DNA from: Bacteroidales bacterium
GTDB lineage: Bacteria; Bacteroidota; Bacteroidia; Bacteroidales; UBA932
NCBI GenBank assembly: GCA_017437125.1
Contig: JAFSBV010000001.1
Coordinates: 62,001-126,000, forward strand
DNA length: 64,000 nucleotides
Reading direction: 5' to 3'
In this document: positions 34,552 to 43,225 of the stretch, piece by piece
Position numbering within the stretch: position 1 is the first letter of the stretch
How the letters are laid out: each line of letters opens with the position of its first letter
The notes under the pieces: generated by a model
Databases searched by the model: none
Seen by the model: only the letters and a program-made list of their open reading frames with translations
What the model was told of the DNA's origin: nothing
Position numbers and translations under genes: made by a program

Positions 34552-35487
34552 TTATTTATTGTAAAGTGGTGTAGGATAAACTCCCTGGTCGGCGAATTCC
34601 TGGAACTTTGCCACAACTCCCGGACGGTCTTCCTTGAATGTCACTCCGAACCAGCGTGACGGTGTCGAGAGGACTTCAGTCCTTCCTGTTCCGTCCTTGA
34701 TCATGCAGTCGATTGCATATGGAATATAATACTCGGCCTTGAGCTCGTTGATGTTCTTCTCGAGGAAGCTCTCGAAGATGGCTGCGCTCTTTTCAAAATA
34801 GTCCGGTGTGAATCCCCACATGTTCATAGAGCAGAGAGCCTTGCCGTCCACCTCTACCTTCTCGCCTGTGAGACTGTTCTCTCCATAGACCTTTCCGTCC
34901 GCCTCTCTTGCGATCTTGTGATGTTCTACGACATTTGTGAGCACTCCTTCCGCATCGGTAGAGCAGATGCCTCTTGAAACTCCGCCGGATTCCGAAAGCG
35001 TGTTTTCAAGCTGGAAACCTACGAGGCAATACTCTCCGGTCTTGCCCTCATGTGCCCTGAGCCAGTCACCGAGAATGCGGAATGAATCCTTTCCATAGTA
35101 GTCGTCACCGTTGATGACTGCGAAAGGCTCTTTTACTACTCCTGCACCCATGAGAACCGCATGTGCTGTGCCCCAAGGCTTTTCTCTTTCCGGATTGAGG
35201 GTGAACCTTTCAGGAATCTTCGTGAGCTCCTGAGTCACGAACTGGAATTCGAGAGGCTCGCCGTCAACGCACTTCACGTTGCTGTATTTTTCCTTTACAA
35301 CCTGTTCCATCTGATCCTTGAAATACTCGCGGACGATGTAAACGACCTTGCCGAATCCGGCCTGTACGGCATCATAAATGGAATAGTCGATGATTGTCTC
35401 GCCGTTCGGACCGAGTCCGTCCATCTGCTTGAGTCCGCCGTATCGGCTGCCCATTCCGGCAGCAAGAACAAGTAAAGTTGGTTTCAT
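34552..35487 (-). CDS. Sugar nucleotidyltransferase
   Basis: A 311-residue nucleotidyltransferase. The signature LVLAAGMGSRYGGLKQMDGL replaces the typical GxGTR motif, a form common in a Bacteroidota subgroup of uncertain substrate. Other segments are NGETIIDYSIYDAVQAGFGKVVYIV and FAVINGDDYYGKDSFRIL, where the DD pair would bind metal. The substrate could be a hexose-1-phosphate, but this cannot be settled by sequence. Five bases separate it from the CPBP gene, with which it is probably co-transcribed. Confidence 0.85.
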   Translation of the reverse strand: MKPTLLVLAAGMGSRYGGLKQMDGLGPNGETIIDYSIYDAVQAGFGKVVYIVREYFKDQMEQVVKEKYSNVKCVDGEPLEFQFVTQELTKIPERFTLNPEREKPWGTAHAVLMGAGVVKEPFAVINGDDYYGKDSFRILGDWLRAHEGKTGEYCLVGFQLENTLSESGGVSRGICSTDAEGVLTNVVEHHKIAREADGKVYGENSLTGEKVEVDGKALCSMNMWGFTPDYFEKSAAIFESFLEKNINELKAEYYIPYAIDCMIKDGTGRTEVLSTPSRWFGVTFKEDRPGVVAKFQEFADQGVYPTPLYNK

Positions 35488-35512
35488 GTTTTCAATATTT
35501 ATAAATTTTCAT

Positions 35513-35530
35513 CAAAAATAATTATTTTTG
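35513..35530. promoter_or_regulatory. Symmetric divergent promoter (perfect 18-bp palindrome)
   Basis: CAAAAATAATTATTTTTG is its own complement, and each half is a consensus -7 box: TATTTTTG on the minus strand at 35513-35520 for the nucleotidyltransferase and TATTTTTG on the plus strand at 35523-35530 for the FtsB-like gene. No -33 box is seen on either side at the usual distance. Confidence 0.65.
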
Positions 35531-35537
35531 TCGAGAT

Positions 35538-35840
35538 ATGGGAAAGATAAAGGACATTTTTACTGGCGAACATAACAAGTTCGCATGGTTCGTGGTAATC
35601 AGTACCGCGGTTTTTCTGCTTTTGTGGCTCGTAGGACCGGGAAATACCATCGTTCACTGGATAAAGACCAGCAATGAGATCTCGCGTCAGGAAAAGCAGA
35701 TGGAATACTACCGTCAGGAGATCGAGAGGATGAATCAGAATATAGAAGCTCTCGAGACTGACCGTGATTCATTAGAAAAATTCGCCAGAGAACGCTTCAA
35801 GTTTGCGGCCCCTGGCGAAGATGTATATGTTATAGAATAG
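35538..35840 (+). CDS. FtsB/DivIC-like septum formation initiator protein
   Basis: A 100-residue bitopic protein. A membrane helix (about 18-34, AWFVVISTAVFLLLWLV) is followed by a heptad coiled coil (about 45-80, EISRQEKQMEYYRQEIERM) and a short tail (FAAPGEDVYVIE). This is the FtsB/DivIC plan, which links FtsL and FtsQ in the divisome. The ATG is only seven bases after the -7 box G, so the transcript is nearly leaderless. Confidence 0.85.
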   Translation: MGKIKDIFTGEHNKFAWFVVISTAVFLLLWLVGPGNTIVHWIKTSNEISRQEKQMEYYRQEIERMNQNIEALETDRDSLEKFARERFKFAAPGEDVYVIE

Positions 35841-35842
35841 AT

Positions 35843-35886
35843 CCCTCGACAAGCTCGGGATGACAGTGTTAAGCTCGGGATGACAG
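35843..35886 (+). repeat. Intergenic repeat, two copies (GCTCGGGATGACAG)
   Basis: CCCTCGACAAGCTCGGGATGACAG (24 bases, part shown; 35843-35866) is followed by a 16-base copy of AAGCTCGGGATGACAG at 35871-35886, a 20-base spacing. It fills the gap before the convergent purB stop. It is related by sequence to 43176-43201. Confidence 0.7.
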
Positions 35887-35888
35887 TA

Positions 35889-37229
35889 TCAGAATCCCGT
35901 ATATGTCCAAGGAGAGATGGCCCTGAGTTCCTCCTTGACTGATTCCGATACGTCGAGAGTCTCGATGAAATCGGCGATCACCTCATGATTGATGCCCGCA
36001 CCGGTACGTGTAAGCGCCTTGAGCGTCTCGTATGGGTTCGGGTAGTTTTCTCTGCGGAGGATTGTCTGTACGGCCTCTGCAACGACAGCCCAGTTCCTTT
36101 CCAGATCAGCCTTTATGGCAGCCTCGTTGAGGATGAGCTTGCCGAGACCTTTCTTCAGCGAGTTGAGGGATATCATCGAATGTGCAAGCGGCATACCGAT
36201 GTTCCTGAGCACTGTTGAATCCGTGAGGTCGCGCTGGAGACGCGAGATAGGAAGCTTCATCGAAAGATGGGTGTAAAGGGCATCTGCGACTCCGAAGTTG
36301 CCTTCCGCATTCTCGAAATCGATCGGATTGACCTTGTGAGGCATGGCAGACGAACCGACTTCTCCAGCCTTCACCTTCTGACGGAAATATTCCATTGAGA
36401 TATATGTCCATATGTCGCGTGCGAAGTCGATGAGTATCGTGTTGATGCGGCGGAGGCAGTCGAACAGTGACGCGAGGTTGTCATAATGCTCGATCTGTGT
36501 GGTAGGGAAAGATCTCTTGAGGCCGAGTGAAGCAACGAAGTCATTGCCGAAGCCGATCCAGTCTATTCCCGGGTATGCCACCTTGTGCGCATTCATGTTG
36601 CCGGTCGCACCACCGAACTTGGCCGGGTATGTAAGAAGCTCATACTGGCGGATCTGCTCTTCAAGACGTACTGCGAATACGTTGAACTCCTTGCCTACGC
36701 GAGTAGGGGATGCCGGCTGGCCGTGTGTCTTGGCAAGCATAGGGATATCCTTCCACTCTTCTGCCATTCCTTTGATGAGGCCGAGAACTTCCTTGAGAAG
36801 AGGCATGAAGCTGTTGTCTATCGCTTCCTTGAACGAAAGAGGAACCGATGTGTTGTTGATATCCTGTGAAGTCAGACCGAAATGGACGAACTCGCCCCAT
36901 CTGATAATATCCATTTCCTTGAAACGGTCCTTGATGTAATATTCCACAGCCTTGACGTCATGATTCGTCACCTTCTCGATTTCCTTGACCTTTGCGGCAT
37001 CTTCCGGAGTCATGTTCCTGTATATGTCCCTGAGAGCCTCGAATTTCGAGCAGTCGAAGTCTGCAAGCTGAGGAAGAGGAATCTGACAGAGGGCGATGAA
37101 ATACTCTATTTCGACACGGACGCGGTATCTGATGAGCGCATATTCGCTGAAATAATCTCTAAGTGGTTCAGTCTGACGCGCATAGCGTCCGTCAACAGGC
37201 GATACAGCCAGTAGTGAATGATTCTCCAT
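35889..37229 (-). CDS. purB: Adenylosuccinate lyase
   Basis: A 446-residue PurB, which cleaves SAICAR and adenylosuccinate in purine synthesis. The signature GSSAMPHKVNPIDFENAEGN contains the active-site serine loop. KTHGQPASPTRVGKE and the N-terminal LLAVSPVDGRYARQT are also typical. The frame is open upstream to 37274, but the ATG at 37229 follows the -7 box at 37255-37262. The gene is alone, with the repeat at its 3' end. Confidence 0.95.
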   Translation of the reverse strand: MENHSLLAVSPVDGRYARQTEPLRDYFSEYALIRYRVRVEIEYFIALCQIPLPQLADFDCSKFEALRDIYRNMTPEDAAKVKEIEKVTNHDVKAVEYYIKDRFKEMDIIRWGEFVHFGLTSQDINNTSVPLSFKEAIDNSFMPLLKEVLGLIKGMAEEWKDIPMLAKTHGQPASPTRVGKEFNVFAVRLEEQIRQYELLTYPAKFGGATGNMNAHKVAYPGIDWIGFGNDFVASLGLKRSFPTTQIEHYDNLASLFDCLRRINTILIDFARDIWTYISMEYFRQKVKAGEVGSSAMPHKVNPIDFENAEGNFGVADALYTHLSMKLPISRLQRDLTDSTVLRNIGMPLAHSMISLNSLKKGLGKLILNEAAIKADLERNWAVVAEAVQTILRRENYPNPYETLKALTRTGAGINHEVIADFIETLDVSESVKEELRAISPWTYTGF

Positions 37230-37254
37230 TTCGTTATTTATGTTTGTTGTGGCG

Positions 37255-37262
37255 CAAAGATA
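37255..37262 (-). promoter_or_regulatory. -7 box for purB
   Basis: TATCTTTG on the minus strand, 25 bases before the purB ATG. No PurR-like operator recognised. Confidence 0.6.
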
Positions 37263-37301
37263 CAAAAAAATCACGTATGGGAGGAACTTGGTGACAGATT
37301 G

Positions 37302-37332
37302 ATTGTAAAATGCTAAAAATAGTTTATCTTTG
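37302..37332 (+). promoter_or_regulatory. Promoter for the 37.4-41.2 kb lipoprotein pair
   Basis: ATTG (37302-37305) and TATCTTTG (37325-37332), 19 bases apart, a full match to the Bacteroidota promoter. The leader is about 45 bases, AT-rich. Confidence 0.75.
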
Positions 37333-37384
37333 CACCGATTGTATCAAATCGATAACAGATTATTAACAATTCAATATCTTTTTA

Positions 37385-40018
37385 ATGAAAAACTTATTTC
37401 TCAAATCATCCCTTCTCTGCCTTATGGCAGCGTTGATTTTCGGATGTAAGGAGCCTGTCGGTCCGGTTGACGGTCCTGCAGGTGATTTTGCACTTGAACT
37501 TAAGACGGTTGAAGCCGACTTCATTGAGGTTGAGGTTACTGCTCCGTCAGAGGTCGAGATGGCTTATGTTATCGGAACAGAGCCTCAGGCAATCAGTCCT
37601 GCTGTACTTTTCGTTACAGGAACCACACTCAAGGTGACTCCTGGTCAGGTTCTCAAGATTTCAGAGGGTATAGCTCAGAAGACAACTTATTACATGTATG
37701 CAGCAGCCAAACTTGACGCTCAGAATTATTCCGAAGTGCTCAAGCTTGAATTCACTACCAAAGAGTATGAATTCAAGGAGATGCTTACAGTCGTGGAGAC
37801 ATACCTTGACGGATATAAGGTGCATATCACAATTCCTCAGGAAACAAAGGACAGAGGAAATGTGATCCGTTACGGTTCTACCAGCCTTGCATGGTACAAC
37901 CTTCTCAAGAACTCCAAAGGTGGTGACGCCGTTGACCTCAACGCGGTGGTGGCAAACGGTAACCCATACGGCAATTATGTGAAGAATGACTCGACTATCG
38001 TGATGAACGATATGAATGTCGTTCTTATGGACGACAAGGGTAATCCGATCCTTGATTCTGACGGTCAGATGATAGATGTGCATGATCCTATATCACCTGG
38101 TGAGCCTACTATCTTCCTTGCCGGTGAGTGTCGTTGGGGAAGTCCGGATGAGTTCGCTGAAATCATGGGCTTCAATCTCCCTGAAAGAGATTCATACTCT
38201 ATTCCTCTCTATGACTGGAATTCAGGTTGGACAGGAGCGTTCCAGAAGAAGACGTTCTTCGCAAAGGAGCCTACTCTCTGTGATGCAACTGTAGAGGTGG
38301 AGATTCCTGAGGATGAAATCACTGTGACTGACGCGATGATTTATTTCAACATGGAGGAAGGCGTTTCAAGATACTTCTACATGGTTCTTGACAATTCAAC
38401 ATATAACCAGATTCTTGATACATATCTTGATAAGAACGAAGACTGGTTCCAGTGGTTCCTTACTTCATACATCGCATTCTATGAGTGGGGCGTGTTCCCT
38501 GAAACAGAAAGCACATATACCAATGCTGCGGCTAAGTTCGTAGAGCCGCTTACAGGTGGTGACACATATCACGTTCTCTGTACTGTAATGGGCGATGATT
38601 CCGGTTCAACTCAGAGATTCATCCATAAGACATTCACAGCAAAGGAGAAAACCAAGCGTGCACCGGTAATTGAAGTTGAAGCTGTCGAGAACGGTGATCC
38701 ATACGTGGCAACATTCAATATCAAAGCTCCGAACAAGGATGTCGTTGGCGCATATTGGGCATGCAATTATGCTCGTGAGTTCGAACTTATGTTCAATGCC
38801 GGCTACTCTTACGAGAACCTTCTCAGTGGCAATTATTCATTCTCTTCTGAAGAGCTTGCCGAGGTAAATTCTGATGCCGGACTTACTGTAAGTTATCCTA
38901 CGCTTGACGGTGAGGTTACAAGAATGGCTGTTTACGGATGCAATGACGAATATACATTCAACAACATCGACAGCAGCAATGAAGGAGCAGGCTGGGCTGA
39001 TTATCATGCTCCTATGGCTGAAAAGGTCGCTGCAATCAGTTCTCCTCTCTATGAGGCTCTTGCCGGTGACTGGACTGCTACAGCTACAATAGTAGTGAAG
39101 GAACAGCTCGAAGACGGATCGGTAGTTTCCCGTAATATCGACTATAGCTCTAAAGTGAATATCTCGGCTTCCGCTCCGGCTCTTCCTGACAAGGTTGACG
39201 AGAGCGTATATGCTCTTTACAAGGGTAGCAGCAGGGATGACGTTGACAGCATGTTCGAGGAACTCGGGGATCTTTCAGATCAGTTCACAGAATACAGACT
39301 TGAGGGACAGAACAGGCTTCTCTGCAACGGATTCATCGACTTCGACTACTATAAGGATCCTGAGAAAGGAGAGATCGGCAGAATGGACTACAGGACTCCA
39401 TACGACCTCTTCCAGGCTACCAACTACAGTTCTGTTGATGTCCCTCAGCTCATTTATGACTTCGGTCCGAAGTGGTTCCTTGAGGTTCAGGCTGACGGAA
39501 GTGTGATCGTTCCTTTCAACTCTACATACATGCCTCCTATGCATAACTGGCCGGGATATCCGTTCTATGTGTGCGGTCTTGCCGGTGAATATGCTTTCCT
39601 CGATGCAAATGAAGAGACTCCAGGATTCCCTGTTGAGGTTGCTTCAGATTATAGCAAAATCACCATCAAGCCGATAGTTGCCGGTGGTCAGAACTGCTAT
39701 ATGAATGCAGTAGGTATGTCTCAGGGTGGTCTTGAAATCATCGCTACAGTGATTTCAGAAATCGTGCTTACAAAGGGATGGGCTGAAACACGCTCCGATG
39801 CAACCAGAGCTTTCTCTGCTTCTCCTTCAAAGGTTAATGCTGTTTCCATTGACGGATCTGCTGCCGATCTTCCTATGAAGCGTATTTATAAGTCGATGAC
39901 CAAGCTTGAACCAGCTCCTGTACGTCAGTACGAGGAGGACAAGACTCCAAACGTCGTGACTATGGATATGGTCAATGAGACATCTGCAAAGATCCTTAAA
40001 CACTTCGGAATAGAATAA
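37385..40018 (+). CDS. 877-residue surface lipoprotein of unknown function
   Basis: A lipoprotein with a lipobox ending at Cys21 (ALIFGC) and acidic or polar residues after it (KEPVGPVDGPAGD), suggesting export to the cell surface. Repeated beta-sandwich-like segments follow: about 33-125 (AVLKLEFTTKEYE-type boundary), 128-300, 420-520 (RAPVIEVEAVENGDPYVATF) and a C-terminal part with LAGDWTATATIVVKEQ that resembles Bacteroides calycin- or lipocalin-like modules. No catalytic motif is found. It overlaps the next gene by one base (TAATG), so the two are a translational pair. Confidence 0.8.
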   Translation: MKNLFLKSSLLCLMAALIFGCKEPVGPVDGPAGDFALELKTVEADFIEVEVTAPSEVEMAYVIGTEPQAISPAVLFVTGTTLKVTPGQVLKISEGIAQKTTYYMYAAAKLDAQNYSEVLKLEFTTKEYEFKEMLTVVETYLDGYKVHITIPQETKDRGNVIRYGSTSLAWYNLLKNSKGGDAVDLNAVVANGNPYGNYVKNDSTIVMNDMNVVLMDDKGNPILDSDGQMIDVHDPISPGEPTIFLAGECRWGSPDEFAEIMGFNLPERDSYSIPLYDWNSGWTGAFQKKTFFAKEPTLCDATVEVEIPEDEITVTDAMIYFNMEEGVSRYFYMVLDNSTYNQILDTYLDKNEDWFQWFLTSYIAFYEWGVFPETESTYTNAAAKFVEPLTGGDTYHVLCTVMGDDSGSTQRFIHKTFTAKEKTKRAPVIEVEAVENGDPYVATFNIKAPNKDVVGAYWACNYAREFELMFNAGYSYENLLSGNYSFSSEELAEVNSDAGLTVSYPTLDGEVTRMAVYGCNDEYTFNNIDSSNEGAGWADYHAPMAEKVAAISSPLYEALAGDWTATATIVVKEQLEDGSVVSRNIDYSSKVNISASAPALPDKVDESVYALYKGSSRDDVDSMFEELGDLSDQFTEYRLEGQNRLLCNGFIDFDYYKDPEKGEIGRMDYRTPYDLFQATNYSSVDVPQLIYDFGPKWFLEVQADGSVIVPFNSTYMPPMHNWPGYPFYVCGLAGEYAFLDANEETPGFPVEVASDYSKITIKPIVAGGQNCYMNAVGMSQGGLEIIATVISEIVLTKGWAETRSDATRAFSASPSKVNAVSIDGSAADLPMKRIYKSMTKLEPAPVRQYEEDKTPNVVTMDMVNETSAKILKHFGIE

Positions 40019-41244
40019 TGAAGAACTTTTTCAAATATGCATCACTGCTCGCGGCAGCAGTGATGCTTTTCTCTTGTCACGGATATTATGATCCGAATGA
40101 TCCGAATAACGGAGGTGGCGATCGTCCCGGTCCCGGCCCTGTCGGAGACGTGGTTCTGAAGATCACCAGTGACAGGAATCTCATTCAGACTTTCGGTGGT
40201 GACTATGCTGCACTGACTGTAACTCTTGGAAACGAGGTCGTGACAGATGGAGTCACATTCTTTGACGGTTCAAATAAGATCATAGATATTCCGGATTTCC
40301 GCTTTTATGCTGACAAACCGGGAGAATATGAGATATGGGCCAACTACGGAACATATAATTCGGAAAAGATTGCCATCAAGGCTGTCTCTATCAAGATTCC
40401 TCAGACTCCGGTCGATCCGAAGCCTGAAAGTACTGATTTCAAGGTAAGGACTCTGGTTACAGAGTTCACTACTACAGGATGCAGCTGGTGTCCAAGCATG
40501 AAGTCTGTTCTTCATGGTGCATTGGAAAATGCTTCAACAGCAGATGACGTGGTGATGACTGCTTGTCACTCCAGCCTTGTTGGTGGGGTGAAGGATCCTT
40601 CGTTCATCAGGACAGGTTATGAGGATTTCAGCGGTGCTACCGGACTTCCATTCGTGTTCTGTGACATGTATTATGGATTCGGATATTACAACGGTCTTGC
40701 GGCAACGGATCTTGTTTCGCTTTTTGATGAGCTCTGTGCTTCAAAGGAGGATTCAGCTGCTGGAATTGCCGTGACATCTTCTTTAGTCGGCAATGAAATT
40801 GTTGCAAAGGTAACTGTCAAGGCGGCCGAGACCGGAACATACCGTGTAGGTGCATTCCTTCTGGAGGACGGAATCTATGGTAAGCAGACCAGTGCGACAG
40901 CCGACTGGATGCATAATCATGACAATGTCATCAGGTATATTGACTCCAGATATTTCAGCAATACGGGAAAGGAGCAGTTTTATGGCCATTCTGTAGGACT
41001 TGTTGAAGAAGGCAGGACTGCAGATTACGTGTTTGCATGGCTTCTTGACGACATCTGGGAAGAAGGAGCCCTTAACGGTGAATTGTATGGAGGTTATTAT
41101 TGGGATGAGTTCAATAAAGAGAATCTGCACCTTGCTGTCTTTGTTTCGACTGTTGGTACAGATGAAAAGGGCAATCAGTATTATTATGTAAACAATGTGA
41201 TTGATTGTCCAGTGAACGGAGATACTCCATACGAGTACAGATAA
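40018..41244 (+). CDS. Omp28-like lipoprotein with thioredoxin fold (CSWC)
   Basis: A 408-residue lipoprotein. The lipobox ends at Cys20 (VMLFSC), followed by HGYYDPNDPNNGGGDRPGPG, a Gly/Pro linker. An Ig-like module spans about 45-130, and a thioredoxin-like domain carries Cys155-S-W-Cys158 (TTTGCSWCPSMK). The C-terminus has the Omp28-family pattern NNVIDCPVNGDTPYEYR. Omp28-type proteins in Porphyromonas are surface adhesin/receptors. It is the second gene of a pair and has an in-frame terminator in the convergent gene. Confidence 0.8.
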   Translation: MKNFFKYASLLAAAVMLFSCHGYYDPNDPNNGGGDRPGPGPVGDVVLKITSDRNLIQTFGGDYAALTVTLGNEVVTDGVTFFDGSNKIIDIPDFRFYADKPGEYEIWANYGTYNSEKIAIKAVSIKIPQTPVDPKPESTDFKVRTLVTEFTTTGCSWCPSMKSVLHGALENASTADDVVMTACHSSLVGGVKDPSFIRTGYEDFSGATGLPFVFCDMYYGFGYYNGLAATDLVSLFDELCASKEDSAAGIAVTSSLVGNEIVAKVTVKAAETGTYRVGAFLLEDGIYGKQTSATADWMHNHDNVIRYIDSRYFSNTGKEQFYGHSVGLVEEGRTADYVFAWLLDDIWEEGALNGELYGGYYWDEFNKENLHLAVFVSTVGTDEKGNQYYYVNNVIDCPVNGDTPYEYR

Positions 41245-41245
41245 T

Positions 41246-42448
41246 CTAAAGCAGAAGCATTACTGCGAAAACGTATAGAAGGAAGCCTTGGAAACCGAGG
41301 CTTCCTTTTGTGTCTTTGTCAATGCTTTCCTCGATTCCGTTTCCTGCGGCAACTTCCTCAAGCCTGCTGCTGTCCGGAAGGGCCCTGAATGCCCATTTCC
41401 TGATAAGAGTGCCGTCGTTGAAGTATGTGGCTCCACCGTTTGACCTGTTCATGGTGATCAAGGTCTTGCGGTCTGAATGATACAAGCATCTTCCGAGTGC
41501 TGATGCCGCATCTTCAGGAAGTCCTTCCATGATGCTCTCCATTTCTCCGGCTGATGATGCTGTAAGGAGGATTGGGGTGAATCCGGCTTTTCCGGCTTCT
41601 GTGATGAATCGTGCTGTCCTGATCCATTTTCCCTTCCTCATGTCCGGATCATATACTGAGATCACCATGACCTTGCCTTCACTTGCCCTGGCGTCGGCAT
41701 ATTCTCCGTCAGAGTCTGTGAATGAAAGGGTTACAGGAGCCTTGTACCCTTCCTTGACAACTGTTTCTGTTGAAACGAATGTCCATGTGCTGTCCGGCAG
41801 ATGGGTAAGGTCGAACGATTCCCTGACACCGTCCTTCTCATATATGAACCTGGCTTCGTACATGTCGTCAGCAGAACTGTGGGCGGATGCGAGTTCAGTG
41901 CCTGGCTTGTAATCCGTGAAGTCAACCATCGGGATATAGGCCCATGAATAGAACATGAATGCTGTTACTGACATGGTCACGATGCTGAACGATACGAATT
42001 TTCTGCGTAAAGGGCGCCCGAGGCCACGTAGCGGAATGAATGCGGCTGCAAGGAGTGCGCAGAGGACGAGATTCTTGATGAAAGTCTGCATGTGGGTCAG
42101 ATGGATCGCTTCGCCGAAGCATCCGCAGTCCATTTCGGGATTGAAGATGACAAGTGCCAAGGTCAGCAGGGTGAAGAATCCCTGAAACGCCATAGCTGCG
42201 ATCGCTGTCTGTCTTCTCCATACTCCGGTGATAAGAGCCGTTCCGATGATGGTCTCGGCGAATGCGAATGCCGTTCCTGCTGTCTTGGATATTGGCGAGA
42301 GGAATCCAAGATGCATGAAACTGAAATATTCATCCATTACGAGACCCGCACCTACCGGATCCAGAAGTTTCACAATTCCGGAAAAGAAGAACACGAACCC
42401 TGTGAGGAAACCGCAGAAGCGTCTGAAACGTTCGACTATGTATTTCAT
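41246..42448 (-). CDS. MauE/DoxX-type redox-associated membrane protein
   Basis: A 400-residue protein whose N-terminal half (about 10-140) is a four-helix MauE/DoxX domain, with the motif EMDCGCFGEAIHL that suggests quinone or thiol redox chemistry. The C-terminal half (about 175-370) is soluble and of unknown fold, followed by a possible final helix (GFLLYVFAVMLLL). Similar Bacteroides proteins are annotated only as DoxX family. Its last codons contain the terminator of the opposite gene. It lies two bases after tmk. Confidence 0.78.
   Translation of the reverse strand: MKYIVERFRRFCGFLTGFVFFFSGIVKLLDPVGAGLVMDEYFSFMHLGFLSPISKTAGTAFAFAETIIGTALITGVWRRQTAIAAMAFQGFFTLLTLALVIFNPEMDCGCFGEAIHLTHMQTFIKNLVLCALLAAAFIPLRGLGRPLRRKFVSFSIVTMSVTAFMFYSWAYIPMVDFTDYKPGTELASAHSSADDMYEARFIYEKDGVRESFDLTHLPDSTWTFVSTETVVKEGYKAPVTLSFTDSDGEYADARASEGKVMVISVYDPDMRKGKWIRTARFITEAGKAGFTPILLTASSAGEMESIMEGLPEDAASALGRCLYHSDRKTLITMNRSNGGATYFNDGTLIRKWAFRALPDSSRLEEVAAGNGIEESIDKDTKGSLGFQGFLLYVFAVMLLL
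41281..41309 (+). terminator. Terminator for the Omp28-like pair, inside the opposite gene
   Basis: GGAAGCCTTGG and CCGAGGCTTCC form an 11-bp stem around AAA, followed by TTTT. It stops the plus-strand transcript from 40018-41244 but lies within the last codons of the minus-strand MauE/DoxX gene. Confidence 0.8.
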
Positions 42449-42450
42449 CT

Positions 42451-43134
42451 CTATCTCTTGATTGCATTGTCAACCACTTCCTTCACTTTGGCAAAGATTG
42501 CGCCCGGCGGCAGCATCTGGCCGTTTTCGTCGGCGCAGTCTATCCTGATGAATCTGGAATCCAGCCTGCATTGCCTGCGATAGATGTCGCGGACCCTTTT
42601 CTGAAATTCGATGTCAGCCTCATGGATATCCTGTGCGCCGTTCAGGTACTCGCGGTCTTCGCCTCCCCTCTGGCTGCTAAGCTTGGACTCGACGAATCCG
42701 ATCGGGACATCGAGGAATATGTTGAGGTCGGGACGAGGAAGATCGAAGTTTCCGTATTCTGTGTTGAATATCCACTCTCTGAGGCCTTCTGCCTCCTCCT
42801 GATCCGAAAGCTTGGCACACTGATATGCTATGTTGGAATATACATATCTGTCCAGAAGGACGCATCTGCCGGCAGCAAGATGCCTCGTCATTTCCGGAGC
42901 GGCTCCGTGACGGTCCTCTGCAAAAAGAAGGGCTACGAGCTGCGGATGTACAGATTCATTGTCTCCGAAATCGCCACGGAGGAATCTGCTTATCAGATTC
43001 CCGTAAACCGGCGCGTCATATCTCGGGAAATGAATGTATTCGAGACTTCCGTATATGCCCTCAAGGTATTCTCTGAGCTTCTTTACCTGTGTCGATTTGC
43101 CTGCTCCGTCCAGGCCTTCCAATACTACCAGCAT
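42451..43134 (-). CDS. tmk: Thymidylate kinase
   Basis: A 227-residue dTMP kinase that makes dTDP. The P-loop GLDGAGKSTQVKKL is at residues 8-21, with DRYVYSNIAYQCAKL and a lid-like stretch. It is about 20 residues longer than E. coli Tmk. A -7 box is 25 bases upstream. It overlaps no gene and is two bases upstream of the MauE/DoxX gene. Confidence 0.93.
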   Translation of the reverse strand: MLVVLEGLDGAGKSTQVKKLREYLEGIYGSLEYIHFPRYDAPVYGNLISRFLRGDFGDNESVHPQLVALLFAEDRHGAAPEMTRHLAAGRCVLLDRYVYSNIAYQCAKLSDQEEAEGLREWIFNTEYGNFDLPRPDLNIFLDVPIGFVESKLSSQRGGEDREYLNGAQDIHEADIEFQKRVRDIYRRQCRLDSRFIRIDCADENGQMLPPGAIFAKVKEVVDNAIKR

Positions 43135-43158
43135 GTCATGTCCTTTATGGTTATCTTA

Positions 43159-43166
43159 CAAAGATA
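43159..43166 (-). promoter_or_regulatory. -7 box for tmk
   Basis: TATCTTTG on the minus strand, 24 bases before the tmk ATG and in the same 90-base gap as the folP promoter. Confidence 0.6.
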
Positions 43167-43175
43167 AATAAAAAC

Positions 43176-43201
43176 CTGTCATTCCGAGCGGAGTCGAGAA
43201 A
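43176..43201 (-). repeat. Intergenic repeat (TCGACTCCGCTCGGAATGACAG-type)
   Basis: Read on the minus strand this stretch matches the repeat at 35843-35866 (CTCGAC then GCTCGG then ATGACAG), in the opposite orientation. It lies between the tmk and folP promoters. Confidence 0.6.
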
Positions 43202-43209
43202 TCTTTTTC

Positions 43210-43217
43210 TAATTTTG
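43210..43217 (+). promoter_or_regulatory. -7 box for folP
   Basis: TAATTTTG, only eight bases before the ATG at 43226; a nearly leaderless arrangement. No -33 TTTG is visible. Confidence 0.5.
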
Positions 43218-43225
43218 TGCTGAAT

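Noticed and set aside
35843-35886. CRISPR array
   Set aside because: Only two copies with a 20-base period and no spacer-repeat pattern; no cas genes in the window.
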